From Microbacterium sp. SMR1 (GTDB lineage Bacteria > Actinomycetota > Actinomycetes > Actinomycetales > Microbacteriaceae): a stretch of 64,000 nucleotides of DNA. The translations under genes and the position numbers were made by a program. Under the pieces are notes generated by a model. It searched no databases. It was not told the DNA's origin and was given only the letters and a program-made list of their open reading frames with translations. Below, piece by piece: positions 34,478 to 43,150 of the stretch (the stretch's first letter is position 1; the number at the start of each line of letters is the position of its first letter). The stretch lies in NCBI RefSeq assembly GCF_003289625.1, contig NZ_QMBN01000001.1, positions 248,001 through 312,000 of the forward strand. The letters run 5' to 3'.

Positions 34478-35878
34478 ATGATCAGACCCGACTTGAGCCT
34501 CCCGATCCCCGCCGACATCACCGCCGCGCACTTCATCGGCATCGGTGGATCGGGCATGTCCGGCCTCGCCGGGATGTTCCTCGACCGCGGCATCCGCGTC
34601 TCGGGATCCGACCGGGCCGACAGCCCTGCGATGCGCGCGCTGGCCGCCCGCGGCGCCGACGTCCACATCGGACACGACGCGGCGCATCTTCCCGATGACG
34701 CCGACACGGTCGTCCACACCGGGGCGATCTGGCCCGAGAACCCCGAGTTCCTCCTCGCCAAGGAGCGCGGCCTGCACGTCATCCACCGCTCGCAGGCCCT
34801 GCACTGGCTCGTCGGTGGCCGCCGACTCGTGTCGGTGGCGGGTGCGCACGGCAAGACGACCTCCACGGGCATGATCGTCACGGCGCTCCGTGGTCTCGGG
34901 ACGCGGCCGACCTTCGTCAACGGCGGTGTCATCGCCGACCTGGGTGTCTCGAGCGCGACCGGAGACGACGATGTCTTCGTCATCGAAGCCGACGAGTCCG
35001 ACGGCACCTTCCTGCTCTACGACACCTCCATCGCCCTCATCACGAACGTCGATCCGGATCACCTCGATCACTGGCAGACCCGAGAGGCGTTCTACGACGG
35101 CTTCGTCCGCTTCGCGGATGGCGCGCGCGAGGCCGTCGTCATCTCCGCCGACGACCCGGGTGCAGCACGCGTCGCAGCCGCCCTCAGCCACCGCCGCGTC
35201 GTCACCTTCGGTGAGGCCGGCGACGCCGACGTCCGCGTCTCCGACATCGTGACGGACGGGCCGGTGTCGTTCTCGCTCACCGCCGGGGGAGAGACCGCCC
35301 ACGGCCGGCTCTCGGTGCCGGGCGCCCACAACGCGATCAACGCGGCGGGCGCCGTCGCCGTGCTCGTCGCCCTCGGATACGAGCTCGAGCGCGCCCTCCG
35401 AGCGGTGGAAGGATTCGGCGGCACGGCCCGACGGTTCGAGCTCCACGGCGTCACCCGGGGCGTCAGCGTCTACGACGACTATGCGCACCACCCGACCGAG
35501 GTGGCTGCGGCGCTCTCCGCAGCGCGGACCGTCGTGGGCGGCGGGCGGATCATCGCCCTGCATCAGCCGCACACGTACTCGCGCACGCAGGAGATGTTCC
35601 GCGAGTTCGCCGACGTGCTCGAGACCCATGCCGACCACACGGTCGTCCTGGATGTGTACGGAGCGCGCGAAGATCCGGTGCCGGGAGTGACGGGCGAGTT
35701 GGTCAGCGGCGCGTTCAGCGACCCCGGGCACGTGCACTTCGTCGCCGATTGGCAGGAGGCCGCCGACTACGCGGCGGGCGTCGCGCGCGAGGGCGACTTC
35801 ATCGTCACCCTCGGTTGCGGCAACGTCAACCTGATCATCCCGCAGGTGCTCGAGTCGCTCGCCCGGGCGGAGGGGTAG
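34478..35878 (+). CDS. murC: UDP-MurNAc--(L-alanine) ligase
   Basis: This 466-residue enzyme attaches the first stem amino acid to UDP-MurNAc. Motifs are [18 protein letters not shown] (UDP site, about residues 22-39), the P-loop [11 protein letters not shown] (about 123), [23 protein letters not shown] and [10 protein letters not shown]. In most bacteria the substrate is L-Ala; in the Microbacterium group the first residue is often Gly, so the specificity here may differ. Nothing visible in the sequence decides this. It has its own near-leaderless promoter. The ftsQ GTG follows after 3 bases. Confidence 0.96.
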   Translation: MIRPDLSLPIPADITAAHFIGIGGSGMSGLAGMFLDRGIRVSGSDRADSPAMRALAARGADVHIGHDAAHLPDDADTVVHTGAIWPENPEFLLAKERGLHVIHRSQALHWLVGGRRLVSVAGAHGKTTSTGMIVTALRGLGTRPTFVNGGVIADLGVSSATGDDDVFVIEADESDGTFLLYDTSIALITNVDPDHLDHWQTREAFYDGFVRFADGAREAVVISADDPGAARVAAALSHRRVVTFGEAGDADVRVSDIVTDGPVSFSLTAGGETAHGRLSVPGAHNAINAAGAVAVLVALGYELERALRAVEGFGGTARRFELHGVTRGVSVYDDYAHHPTEVAAALSAARTVVGGGRIIALHQPHTYSRTQEMFREFADVLETHADHTVVLDVYGAREDPVPGVTGELVSGAFSDPGHVHFVADWQEAADYAAGVAREGDFIVTLGCGNVNLIIPQVLESLARAEG

Positions 35879-35881
35879 CCG

Positions 35882-36952
35882 GTGCGTCGCCCGAGTCCGC
35901 TGCCACCGTCCCCGCGGCCGCGCGGCGGGCAGGACGGCGCCGGTGCGCCGGCCGACCGTCCCACGTCGGCTCCGCGGCGGGTGGACCCACCGCGGCGCGA
36001 CGCCGATGAGCGGGGTGCGGGCGTGGCGGAAAGCGTCTCGCCGGATGCCACCGAGACCCAGCCCGTCGAGGAGCTGTGGCACCAGCGCGGCCGCGACTAC
36101 GGGATAGCGCCGATCATCCCGTTCGATCCGCCCGCCCGCGGAGAGCCTGCGGCGCCGCCCGCATCCGACGTCTCGGATGTCGACGAGCCCGACCGGCCGC
36201 TCACGGCGCGCGATCTGTGGGGCGCGGCGCGTGCGAGGCGGCGGGCGCTGCGTCGCGAGGTGCGGCGCTTCACGGCACGTCAGCGTCGGCGCAGACGTAT
36301 CTGGCTGATCTCCGCCGGCGTTCTGGCGGCTCTCGTGCTCGGGTCTATCGGCGCCGCCTACAGCCCCTTGTTCGCGGTCGAACGCGTCACGATCGTGGGA
36401 ACCTCGCAACTCGACGCCGGCGCAGTCGAGACAGCGCTCGAGGGTCAGATCGGGACGCCGATGCCCCTCGTCGACGAGAGCGCTGTGAAGGCAGCACTCG
36501 TCTCGTTCCCGCTGGTCGAGTCGTACAGCCTCGAAGCGCGTCCGCCGCACGAGCTCGTGGTTCGCATCGTCGAGCGGACACCGGTCGGCGCCGTGCAGGG
36601 CGAGGCCGGTTACACGCTGGTCGATGCCGCGGGCGTCGCGCTGTCGACCACCCCGGAACCGCCGTCCGGTCAGCCGCTCCTCGAGGTCGAGGGAGGCCTG
36701 TCGTCGAGCACCTTCGCCGCCGCGGGGCAGGTCTTCCGCTCGCTGCCGGAGTCCCTGCGGACCCAGGTCACGGTGCTGTCCGCGACGACGCCGAACGACG
36801 TGACGCTCACGCTCACCGACGGCCGCTCGGTGGTCTGGGGTGGGGCGAGCGACTCGGCCAAGAAGGTCCAGGCGCTCGAAGCGCTCATGGCGGCTCGACC
36901 GGATGCCTCCGGCTACGACGTGTCGTCGCCGCAGGCGGCAGTCGTCCGCTGA
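35882..36952 (+). CDS. ftsQ: FtsQ divisome protein
   Basis: This 356-residue bitopic protein has a long Pro/Arg/Asp-rich cytoplasmic part (residues 1 to about 135) and one transmembrane helix (about 140-160). The extracytoplasmic POTRA domain begins SPLFAVERVTIVGTSQLDAGAVETAL, and a beta-domain contains RPPHELVVRIVERTPVGAV. FtsQ links FtsL/FtsB and FtsI/FtsW assembly at the septum. The GTG start 3 bases after murC suggests coupling. The 194 bases after it carry the ftsZ upstream region. Confidence 0.92.
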   Translation: MRRPSPLPPSPRPRGGQDGAGAPADRPTSAPRRVDPPRRDADERGAGVAESVSPDATETQPVEELWHQRGRDYGIAPIIPFDPPARGEPAAPPASDVSDVDEPDRPLTARDLWGAARARRRALRREVRRFTARQRRRRRIWLISAGVLAALVLGSIGAAYSPLFAVERVTIVGTSQLDAGAVETALEGQIGTPMPLVDESAVKAALVSFPLVESYSLEARPPHELVVRIVERTPVGAVQGEAGYTLVDAAGVALSTTPEPPSGQPLLEVEGGLSSSTFAAAGQVFRSLPESLRTQVTVLSATTPNDVTLTLTDGRSVVWGGASDSAKKVQALEALMAARPDASGYDVSSPQAAVVR

Positions 36953-37063
36953 GGCGTCGATCCTGTCCCTTTTCCGCTGCTCCGAGAAACGCGCAACACG
37001 GGATGTCGCGACACGCCGCGCACGTCCGGCGGGTGAGTCCCCGAGTGCGTAGCTTCAACTCAG

Positions 37064-37084
37064 GAATTGCATACCCGGCAATTC
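37064..37084. promoter_or_regulatory. 7-bp inverted repeat upstream of ftsZ
   Basis: GAATTGC (37064-37070) and GCAATTC (37078-37084) are separated by 7 bases, ATACCCG. This AT-rich palindrome stands out in a high-GC background and is a candidate regulator site. Confidence 0.5.
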
Positions 37085-37088
37085 TTTA

Positions 37089-37105
37089 AACCTCTACGTG
37101 AGGTT
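37089..37105. promoter_or_regulatory. AACCTC-n5-GAGGTT inverted repeat upstream of ftsZ
   Basis: AACCTC (37089-37094) and GAGGTT (37100-37105) flank TACGT. The symmetry and spacing suit a dimeric regulator. It lies 41 bases before the ftsZ start codon. FtsR is one candidate, encoded in this window at 4906. Confidence 0.5.
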
Positions 37106-37146
37106 GAAGGTTTACGAGCAGGGTTCGGGACGAGATGGAGGCCGGC

Positions 37147-38298
37147 ATGAGCCAGAACCAGAACTACCTCGCGGTGATCAAGGTCGTCGGTGTGGGCGGT
37201 GGCGGCGTCAATGCCGTCAACCGGATGATCGAGCTGGGGCTGCGGGGTGTCGAGTTCATCGCGGTGAACACCGACGCGCAGGCGCTCCTCATGAGCGACG
37301 CGGACGTCAAGCTCGACGTCGGCCGCGAACTGACGCGAGGCCTCGGTGCCGGCGCCGACCCCGAGGTGGGTCGCCGCGCCGCAGAGGATCACGCCGAGGA
37401 GATCGAGGAGGCGCTCGCAGGTGCCGACATGGTCTTCGTCACCGCCGGTGAGGGCGGCGGAACCGGTACCGGCGGTGCCCCTGTCGTGGCGCGGATCGCC
37501 AAGTCGATCGGGGCGCTCACGATCGGTGTCGTCACCAAGCCCTTCTCGTTCGAGGGCCGTCGTCGCCAGAGCCAGGCCGAGGCCGGTGTGTCGAAGCTGA
37601 AGGAAGAGGTCGACACCCTCATCGTCGTCCCGAACGACCGCCTGCTCGAGATCAGCGATCGTGGCATCTCGATGGTCGAGGCTTTCGCGACCGCCGACCA
37701 GGTGCTCCTCGCCGGTGTCCAGGGCATCACCGACCTCATCACGACGCCCGGCCTCATCAACCTCGACTTCGCCGACGTGAAGTCGGTCATGCAGGGCGCC
37801 GGTTCGGCTCTCATGGGCATCGGCTCCGCTCGTGGCGCCGACCGCGCCATCAAGGCGGCCGAGCTGGCTGTCGAGTCGCCGCTGCTCGAAGCCTCGATCG
37901 AAGGCGCCCACGGCGTCCTGCTGTCGATCCAGGGTGGATCGAACCTCGGCATCTTCGAGATCAACGACGCGGCGCAGCTCGTCAAGGAGGCGGCGCACCC
38001 CGAGGCCAATATCATCTTCGGTACGGTCATCGACGACACCCTCGGCGACGAGGTTCGCGTGACCGTCATCGCCGCGGGCTTCGACGGCGGCGAGCCCCAG
38101 GCTCGCATCGAGCCGATCGCCGCCGCCCGGCCGTCGGCGCCGCCGGTGGTCCCCGAGATCCCGGCTGAGCAGGCCGCGGCATCCGAGCCGGTCGAGCGTC
38201 GTGAGGCCAAGGAGACGGTGCCGGTCTCGGCGAAGAGCGAGTCGTACGACTCGGTCTTCGGTGACGATGACCTCGACATCCCCGACTTCCTGAAGTAG
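37147..38298 (+). CDS. ftsZ: cell division GTPase FtsZ
   Basis: This 383-residue tubulin homologue forms the Z ring. The GTP-binding domain has [14 protein letters not shown] and the tubulin signature [13 protein letters not shown] (about residues 100-112), then [15 protein letters not shown] [23 protein letters not shown] variable linker precedes the conserved C-terminal peptide [11 protein letters not shown], which binds partners such as SepF. I chose the ATG at 37147 because GGAGG lies 5 bases upstream; an in-frame ATG 12 bases earlier would put the SD inside the gene. Confidence 0.98.
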   Translation: MSQNQNYLAVIKVVGVGGGGVNAVNRMIELGLRGVEFIAVNTDAQALLMSDADVKLDVGRELTRGLGAGADPEVGRRAAEDHAEEIEEALAGADMVFVTAGEGGGTGTGGAPVVARIAKSIGALTIGVVTKPFSFEGRRRQSQAEAGVSKLKEEVDTLIVVPNDRLLEISDRGISMVEAFATADQVLLAGVQGITDLITTPGLINLDFADVKSVMQGAGSALMGIGSARGADRAIKAAELAVESPLLEASIEGAHGVLLSIQGGSNLGIFEINDAAQLVKEAAHPEANIIFGTVIDDTLGDEVRVTVIAAGFDGGEPQARIEPIAAARPSAPPVVPEIPAEQAAASEPVERREAKETVPVSAKSESYDSVFGDDDLDIPDFLK

Positions 38299-38310
38299 AC
38301 CGAACGATCC

Positions 38311-38997
38311 ATGCCGGACCTTGCCGCACGGCTCGCCGACGTCGACGCCCGCATCGCAGCTGCGATGCGGGCGTCGGGTCGCGCCGCGGATGAGGTGACG
38401 CGGATCGTGGTGACCAAGTTCCACCCTCCGGCGCTCATCACTGAGCTGCACGCCCTCGGCGTGCGCGACGTGGGGGAGAACCGGCAGCAGGAGCTCACCG
38501 CCAAGCACGATGAGCTCGCCGACCTCGAGGGCATGCGCTGGCATTTCATCGGGCAGGCGCAGACGAACAAGGCCCGTGCCGTGCGAGCCGCAGCGGATGT
38601 CGTCCACTCGGTGGATCGCGCGCGTATTGCCGACGCGCTCCATGTGGCGGCTCCCGAGGGGGCGCCGCTCGATGTGCTGGTGCAGGTCAATCTGACCGAC
38701 GACCCGGGCCGCGGTGGCGTCGCGCCGAGCGGTGTCGAGGCCCTCGCCGCCCACGTGGCGGAGCACTGCACGAGTCTCCGGATGCGCGGTGTGATGGCTG
38801 TGGCTCCCGTCGGCGAGGAGCCGGCCGCGGCCTTCGCCCGTCTCGCGCAGGCGTCCGTCGCCCTGCGCTCCGTCGCGTCCGACGCGACCTGGATCTCCGC
38901 CGGGATGACCGGCGATTTCGTCGAAGCGATCTCCGCCGGTGCGACACACCTGCGGATCGGATCGGCAATCACGGGACCGCGCCCGGACCGCGGATAG
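38311..38997 (+). CDS. YggS-family pyridoxal-phosphate homeostasis protein
   Basis: This 228-residue PLP-binding protein of the alanine-racemase-like fold has the Schiff-base lysine in VVTKFHPP (about residue 35). Also visible are [28 protein letters not shown], the glycine-type motif [10 protein letters not shown] and the phosphate-binding [25 protein letters not shown]. The family has no enzyme activity but buffers PLP. It is regularly encoded after ftsZ and before sepF. Only 12 bases separate it from ftsZ, where many actinobacteria carry a yfiH/pgeF gene. Confidence 0.95.
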   Translation: MPDLAARLADVDARIAAAMRASGRAADEVTRIVVTKFHPPALITELHALGVRDVGENRQQELTAKHDELADLEGMRWHFIGQAQTNKARAVRAAADVVHSVDRARIADALHVAAPEGAPLDVLVQVNLTDDPGRGGVAPSGVEALAAHVAEHCTSLRMRGVMAVAPVGEEPAAAFARLAQASVALRSVASDATWISAGMTGDFVEAISAGATHLRIGSAITGPRPDRG

Positions 38998-39000
38998 CCT
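38995..39000 (+). promoter_or_regulatory. sepF -10 element
   Basis: TAGCCT begins in the stop codon of the yggS-type gene and lies 28 bases before the sepF ATG, which has a CGGAGGA SD (39018-39024). Confidence 0.5.
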
Positions 39001-39028
39001 CGGAACAGACGAGCAAACGGAGGATGCG

Positions 39029-39490
39029 ATGTCGAACCCGCTGAAGAAGACCATGGTTTACCTGGGCCTCGCAGATGAGGAAGAAATGTACGAAGAGCCG
39101 CAGGCCGAGCAGCAGCAGGCCCGCCGTGACAAGCCCGTCGAGAAGCCGGCCGCGCCGGTGACTCCGCTGCACCGTCCGGCGGTCGTGCGTCAGCCCACCA
39201 CGGGAACCGTCAGCGAGATTCTGACCGTTCACCCCAAGCAGTATCGCGATGCGCAGGTCATCGCCGAGAACTTCCGCGAGGGTGTGCCGGTCATCATCAA
39301 CCTCTCGCAGATGAGCGACGCCGACGCGCGGCGCCTCATCGATTTCGCGAGCGGACTCTCCCTCGGTCTGTACGGCCGCATCGAGCGCGTGACGAGCAAG
39401 GTGTTCCTGCTCTCACCCGAGAACATCGCCGTCTCCGGCGACGGCGCTGTGGCTCAGGCTGAGCCTGAGGCGGCGCCGTTCGCGCAGTGA
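39029..39490 (+). CDS. sepF: SepF, FtsZ membrane anchor
   Basis: This 153-residue protein begins with the membrane-targeting amphipathic helix ([19 protein letters not shown]). An acidic/Gln-rich linker follows, then the SepF globular domain with [47 protein letters not shown] and [10 protein letters not shown]. SepF binds the FtsZ C-terminal peptide and the membrane, which matters because actinobacteria lack FtsA. The ATG at 39029 has a good SD and directly starts the amphipathic helix. Confidence 0.96.
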   Translation: MSNPLKKTMVYLGLADEEEMYEEPQAEQQQARRDKPVEKPAAPVTPLHRPAVVRQPTTGTVSEILTVHPKQYRDAQVIAENFREGVPVIINLSQMSDADARRLIDFASGLSLGLYGRIERVTSKVFLLSPENIAVSGDGAVAQAEPEAAPFAQ

Positions 39491-39496
39491 CCTGAC

Positions 39497-39799
39497 GTGG
39501 ATGTCGTTCGGCTGATCGCCGCGCTCGTCTACTTCGCTCTGCTGCTGTACATCCTCGTTCTGTTCGTCCGACTGATCCTGGAGTACATCCCCCTGTTCAA
39601 CCGGGAGTGGCGCCCGCGGGGCTTCACCCTCGTGCTCGCCGAGGTCGTCTATACGATCACGGACCCCCCGATCAAGACACTGCGCCGGGTCATCCCTCCG
39701 ATCCGACTCGGCGTCATCGCAATCGATCTGGCATTCCCGCTCACCATGCTGGCGTGCTTCATCCTGCTGTCGATCACCCGCGTGATCGCCTTCTCCTGA
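39497..39799 (+). CDS. YggT-family membrane protein
   Basis: This 100-residue protein has two transmembrane helices (about residues 5-28 and 72-95). The conserved segment PIKTLRRVIPPIRLGVIAIDLAF is typical of the YggT family (Rv2146c). Its role is unclear, but the gene nearly always sits between sepF and divIVA. The GTG start is 6 bases after sepF. Confidence 0.92.
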   Translation: MDVVRLIAALVYFALLLYILVLFVRLILEYIPLFNREWRPRGFTLVLAEVVYTITDPPIKTLRRVIPPIRLGVIAIDLAFPLTMLACFILLSITRVIAFS

Positions 39800-39841
39800 G
39801 GCGGTCGCGGCGGGATCGTCGCGGCCGCGAAGGCGTCGGAC

Positions 39842-39847
39842 TATGCT
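39842..39847 (+). promoter_or_regulatory. divIVA -10 element
   Basis: TATGCT is the closest match to consensus in the 121-base gap before divIVA. It would give a leader of about 67 bases ending in a GAAAGAGGA SD. Confidence 0.45.
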
Positions 39848-39920
39848 GGGTGGGTACGGCCCGCTGCGGCGGGTGCCGGCTGACCGGCCCGCGTCGTGAG
39901 CCCTGAAAGAGGACAACACC

Positions 39921-40499
39921 ATGGCTTTGACCCCTGAAGACGTCGTCACCAAGCAGTTCCAGCACGTGCGTTTCAAGGAAGGATTCGACCCCGATGAGGT
40001 CGACGACTTCCTCGACGAGATCGTCGTGGAATGGCGCAAGACGATCGCCGAGAACGACGAGCTCAAGGCGAAGCTCGCTGCCTACGAGTCGGGTGAGACG
40101 CCCGCTGCAGCTCCCGCCGACGACGCCGTCGTCGAGGACGTGCCCGCGCCGGTTCCCGCCGTCGAGCAGCCCGCCCCGGCCGCCGACATGGCTCCCGCCG
40201 CCGCATCCGCCGGCATCATCGAGCTGGCCCAGCGCCTGCACGATGAGCACGTGGCCGAGGGCAAGGCGCAGCGCGACAAGCTCATCGCCGACGCGCAGGC
40301 TCAGGCCGCGTCGATCATCTCCGAGGCGGAGGCCCGCGGCCGCGACGAGGTGGCGCGTCTCGAGGCCGAGCGCGTGTCGCTCGAAGGTCGTATCTCCGAG
40401 CTGCAGCAGTTCGAGAAGGACTACCGCGGCCAGCTCCGCGGCTTCATCGAGAGCAAGCTCCGCGACCTCGACACGACCGGCGTCTCGGCCGGCGCGTAA
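39921..40499 (+). CDS. wag31: DivIVA/Wag31 polar growth protein
   Basis: This 192-residue protein begins MALTPEDVVTKQFQHVRFKEGFDPDEVDDFLDEI, the DivIVA membrane-binding domain. An Ala/Pro linker (about 55-100) and a long coiled coil (about 105-190) follow. DivIVA collects at curved membrane and recruits the polar cell-wall machinery in actinobacteria. It is shorter than mycobacterial Wag31 in the linker. The lspA gene begins 3 bases later. Confidence 0.94.
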   Translation: MALTPEDVVTKQFQHVRFKEGFDPDEVDDFLDEIVVEWRKTIAENDELKAKLAAYESGETPAAAPADDAVVEDVPAPVPAVEQPAPAADMAPAAASAGIIELAQRLHDEHVAEGKAQRDKLIADAQAQAASIISEAEARGRDEVARLEAERVSLEGRISELQQFEKDYRGQLRGFIESKLRDLDTTGVSAGA

Positions 40500-40502
40500 T
40501 CC

Positions 40503-41081
40503 TTGGCGTCGCGCAAGCGTCTGAACGGTCCGGCGGCCGGTGCCCTCGTCGCGATTCTCGCGGCAGTGGTACTGGCCGCCGACCAGTTCACGAAGTATCT
40601 CGCGCTCGAGAACCTGCCGTACCAGCGTGAGGTTCCGGTCCTCGGCGAGTTCTTCCAGCTGTATCTGACGAAGAACCCCGGCGCAGCGTTCTCGCTCGGC
40701 ACGGGGGTCACCTGGCTCTTCACGCTCGCACTTGCGGCTGTGGCGGTCGTCGTGATCGTGCTCACGGTCCGCAGCGTGCGCACGAGGTCGTGGGCCATCG
40801 TCCTCGGATTGCTCCTCGGGGGCGTCCTCGGGAACCTCACCGATCGCCTGCTCCGGGAACCCGGCTTCCTCGTCGGGCACGTCGTCGACTTCATCCACAC
40901 CCCGTGGATGTGGCTGTGGTTCCCGTCGGCGATCTACAACGTCGCCGACATGTTCATCGTCACGATGATGATCTCCGTCGCCGTGCTGGTCGTGATCGGC
41001 GTCCGTTTCGACGGCTCACGCGAGCGCCGCAACGTGGACGAGGCCGCCGGGGCCGCTGCCACTGCGGATACGGAACGCTGA
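40503..41081 (+). CDS. lspA: lipoprotein signal peptidase (signal peptidase II)
   Basis: This 192-residue aspartyl protease cleaves prolipoproteins. It has four transmembrane helices. Conserved boxes are [28 protein letters not shown] and the two catalytic Asp regions VGHVVDFI and YNVADMFI. The C-terminal tail is hydrophilic. The start appears to be a TTG 3 bases after divIVA with no clear SD, so translation is probably coupled; no better in-frame start exists before the first helix. Confidence 0.94.
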   Translation: MASRKRLNGPAAGALVAILAAVVLAADQFTKYLALENLPYQREVPVLGEFFQLYLTKNPGAAFSLGTGVTWLFTLALAAVAVVVIVLTVRSVRTRSWAIVLGLLLGGVLGNLTDRLLREPGFLVGHVVDFIHTPWMWLWFPSAIYNVADMFIVTMMISVAVLVVIGVRFDGSRERRNVDEAAGAAATADTER

Positions 41082-41082
41082 C

Positions 41083-42003
41083 ATGCCGCAACGCGCGCTC
41101 CCGGTTCCCGACGGGCTCGACGGCGTCCGTGTCGACGCCGCGCTGGCCAAGCTGCTCGGGTTCTCGCGGACTTTCGCCGCGGAGGTGGCGGCTGCGGGTG
41201 GTGTGACGCTCGACGGTCGCACGCTCGGGAAGTCCGACAAGCTCGCCGCCGGAGCGTGGCTCGACGTGTTCTGGGAGGAGCGAGCAGAGGCTCAGATCGT
41301 CCCAGTCGCGGTTCCCGACCTCGGCATCGTGCACGACGATGACGACATCGTGGTCGTCGACAAGCCGGCGGGTGTCGCCGCCCATCCCTCGCTCGGCTGG
41401 GACGGCCCGACCGTGCTCGGCGCTCTGGCCGCCGCCGGCTATCGCATCGCGACGACCGGGGCGGCCGAGCGCCAGGGCGTGGTGCACCGCCTGGATGTCG
41501 GGACGAGCGGTCTCATGGTCGTCGCGAAGAGCGAACCCGCCTACGTCGCCCTCAAGCGCGCATTCAAGGAGCGTGAGGTCGAGAAGATCTATCACGCGGT
41601 GGTGCAGGGTCACCCCGACCCGCTCTCGGGGACGATCGACGCCCCGATCGGCCGCCACCCGTCGCACTCCTGGAAGTTCGCCGTCACGCCGACCGGGAAG
41701 GACTCGGTCACCCACTACGAGACGCTGGAGGCGTTCGTCGGCGCATCCCTGCTCGAGATCCACCTGGAGACCGGTCGCACCCATCAGATCCGCGTTCACA
41801 TGGCCGCCCACCGGCATCCGTGCGTCGGCGACCCGCTCTACGGTGCCGACCCGACACTGTCCGCCCGGCTCGGGTTGACGCGTCAATGGCTGCACGCTCA
41901 TCGCCTCGCATTCGAACACCCCGTGACGGGGGAGTGGTCGGCGTTCACGTCGCCCTACGCCCCCGACCTCGCGCGCGCCCTCGAGATCCTCAGCGGCGAC
42001 TGA
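41083..42003 (+). CDS. RluA-family 23S rRNA pseudouridine synthase
   Basis: This 306-residue protein has an N-terminal S4 RNA-binding domain (about residues 12-60) and an RluA catalytic domain. The catalytic Asp is in [19 protein letters not shown]. Further motifs are [37 protein letters not shown] and [14 protein letters not shown]. It probably modifies 23S rRNA at RluD-type positions, and the exact uridine is not predictable. It follows lspA after 1 base, an arrangement common in many bacteria. Confidence 0.93.
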   Translation: MPQRALPVPDGLDGVRVDAALAKLLGFSRTFAAEVAAAGGVTLDGRTLGKSDKLAAGAWLDVFWEERAEAQIVPVAVPDLGIVHDDDDIVVVDKPAGVAAHPSLGWDGPTVLGALAAAGYRIATTGAAERQGVVHRLDVGTSGLMVVAKSEPAYVALKRAFKEREVEKIYHAVVQGHPDPLSGTIDAPIGRHPSHSWKFAVTPTGKDSVTHYETLEAFVGASLLEIHLETGRTHQIRVHMAAHRHPCVGDPLYGADPTLSARLGLTRQWLHAHRLAFEHPVTGEWSAFTSPYAPDLARALEILSGD

Positions 42004-42036
42004 CGGGTCGGCCCGCGTTCGCCCCTCGCGTCGCGA

Positions 42037-42633
42037 TCACGGCTCGCCGAGCCGATCGGCGAGAGCACGCGCCTCGCGACGCCCTGCGATGAGTCGATCA
42101 GACAGGCCGTCGTGCGCAGACTCGAGGGCACTGGCATCGCCGTGGGCGCGGAGCAGAGCGAGCCCGCCGCGGAGGTTCGTCGCCGCGCCGCCCAGGCCCG
42201 CGGCGACTGTGTCAGCGGCGACGGCGACGTCCGACATGAGGTGGCGGTTGCCGACGTCGGCGAGCAAGCGCACCTCGTCCCAAACGCCGAGCGCGATCTC
42301 GCCGAGGGCAGCCGACGTCTCGATGGCGCGGGTCGCCGCATCGACGATGCGACGGTCGCGCTCGCCCGGGTCGTCGTCCGGCCTCAGCGCCGCACCGAGC
42401 GCGCCCGACGCCCGGCCGTCGTCGTCAGCCGCGGCGATGGCCGCGTCGCGGAGCCGTGCGAGACGGTCGTCGATCCCGTCCGCGGCCGGCTCCGCGGAGC
42501 TGTAGCGGCTCACCATCTGAGCGAGTGCCGCCGCGACGGCCGTCACGACTCCGCTGGCCGCTCCGCCGCCGGGGTCGCCGTTGTCCCGCGCGAGGGCGTC
42601 GAGCAGGTCGCCCAGGGCGACGCGCGAGCTCAC
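42037..42633 (-). CDS. cyclodeaminase/cyclohydrolase-family protein
   Basis: This 198-residue, all-helical protein has the PGGGAASGVVTAVAAALAQMVSRYS opening of the formiminotransferase-cyclodeaminase C-terminal family. Later comes a conserved NLRGGLALL region. Full enzymes channel one-carbon units on folate. No formiminotransferase domain is attached, so the substrate is uncertain. The GTG start overlaps the stop of the upstream NUDIX gene (GTGA), and the gene converges on the pseudouridine synthase gene with only 33 bases between. Confidence 0.82.
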   Translation of the reverse strand: MSSRVALGDLLDALARDNGDPGGGAASGVVTAVAAALAQMVSRYSSAEPAADGIDDRLARLRDAAIAAADDDGRASGALGAALRPDDDPGERDRRIVDAATRAIETSAALGEIALGVWDEVRLLADVGNRHLMSDVAVAADTVAAGLGGAATNLRGGLALLRAHGDASALESAHDGLSDRLIAGRREARALADRLGEP

Positions 42634-43103
42634 CGGCCGCCCCGGAACGTCGCCGGGTCATCCTCGGCGACGGCGAGGGCGATCTTGCGGACGTGCTCGG
42701 GCGCGACGTCGATCATCTGTCCGAGGTCGTAGAACCCGACGTCGGTCAGCTCGCCGTCCGCAGGGTGCGGGTCGCCCGAGACCCAGGAGCACCGGAACAC
42801 CAGGTCGAGGTAGTCGACCTGATCGCCGTTGGCGTAGACGATGCGGGGGATCTGGTGCACGAGGGCGAGGCGCTCCGCACGGACGACGACGCCCGCCTCT
42901 TCGAGACACTCGCGGACCGCGGCGTCTGCAGGCTCCTCACCCGGGTCGACGATGCCGGAGACCGGCTGCCAGCTCCCGTTGTCGGCGCGCTTGCCCAGGA
43001 GCACCTTCTCATCGCGGAACACCACGGCGGTGACCCCCACGAGGGGCAGCGGAGCGGTGCCGATCTTCTTGCGCAGATCGAGGACGAAGTCGGGAGTGGC
43101 CAT
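42630..43103 (-). CDS. NUDIX hydrolase
   Basis: This 157-residue protein has a complete Nudix box, GIVDPGEEPADAAVRECLEEAGV (about residues 50-72), matching Gx5Ex7REuxEExGu. It would hydrolyse a nucleoside diphosphate linked to another moiety, and substrate is not predictable. An ATG follows TAGGCT on the minus strand by 6 bases, so the transcript should be leaderless. It is divergent from dnaE across 47 bases. Confidence 0.93.
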   Translation of the reverse strand: MATPDFVLDLRKKIGTAPLPLVGVTAVVFRDEKVLLGKRADNGSWQPVSGIVDPGEEPADAAVRECLEEAGVVVRAERLALVHQIPRIVYANGDQVDYLDLVFRCSWVSGDPHPADGELTDVGFYDLGQMIDVAPEHVRKIALAVAEDDPATFRGGR

Positions 43104-43109
43104 GGGCCC

Positions 43110-43115
43110 AGCCTA
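43110..43115 (-). promoter_or_regulatory. NUDIX gene -10 element, leaderless
   Basis: TAGGCT on the minus strand ends 6 bases before the ATG at 43103. Confidence 0.7.
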
Positions 43116-43138
43116 GGACCGGTGTCCGAGCCCGAACG

Positions 43139-43144
43139 TAGACT
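43139..43144 (+). promoter_or_regulatory. dnaE -10 element, leaderless
   Basis: TAGACT ends 6 bases before the GTG at 43151. Together with the NUDIX -10 it forms a compact divergent leaderless pair. Confidence 0.7.
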
Positions 43145-43150
43145 CGTCTG

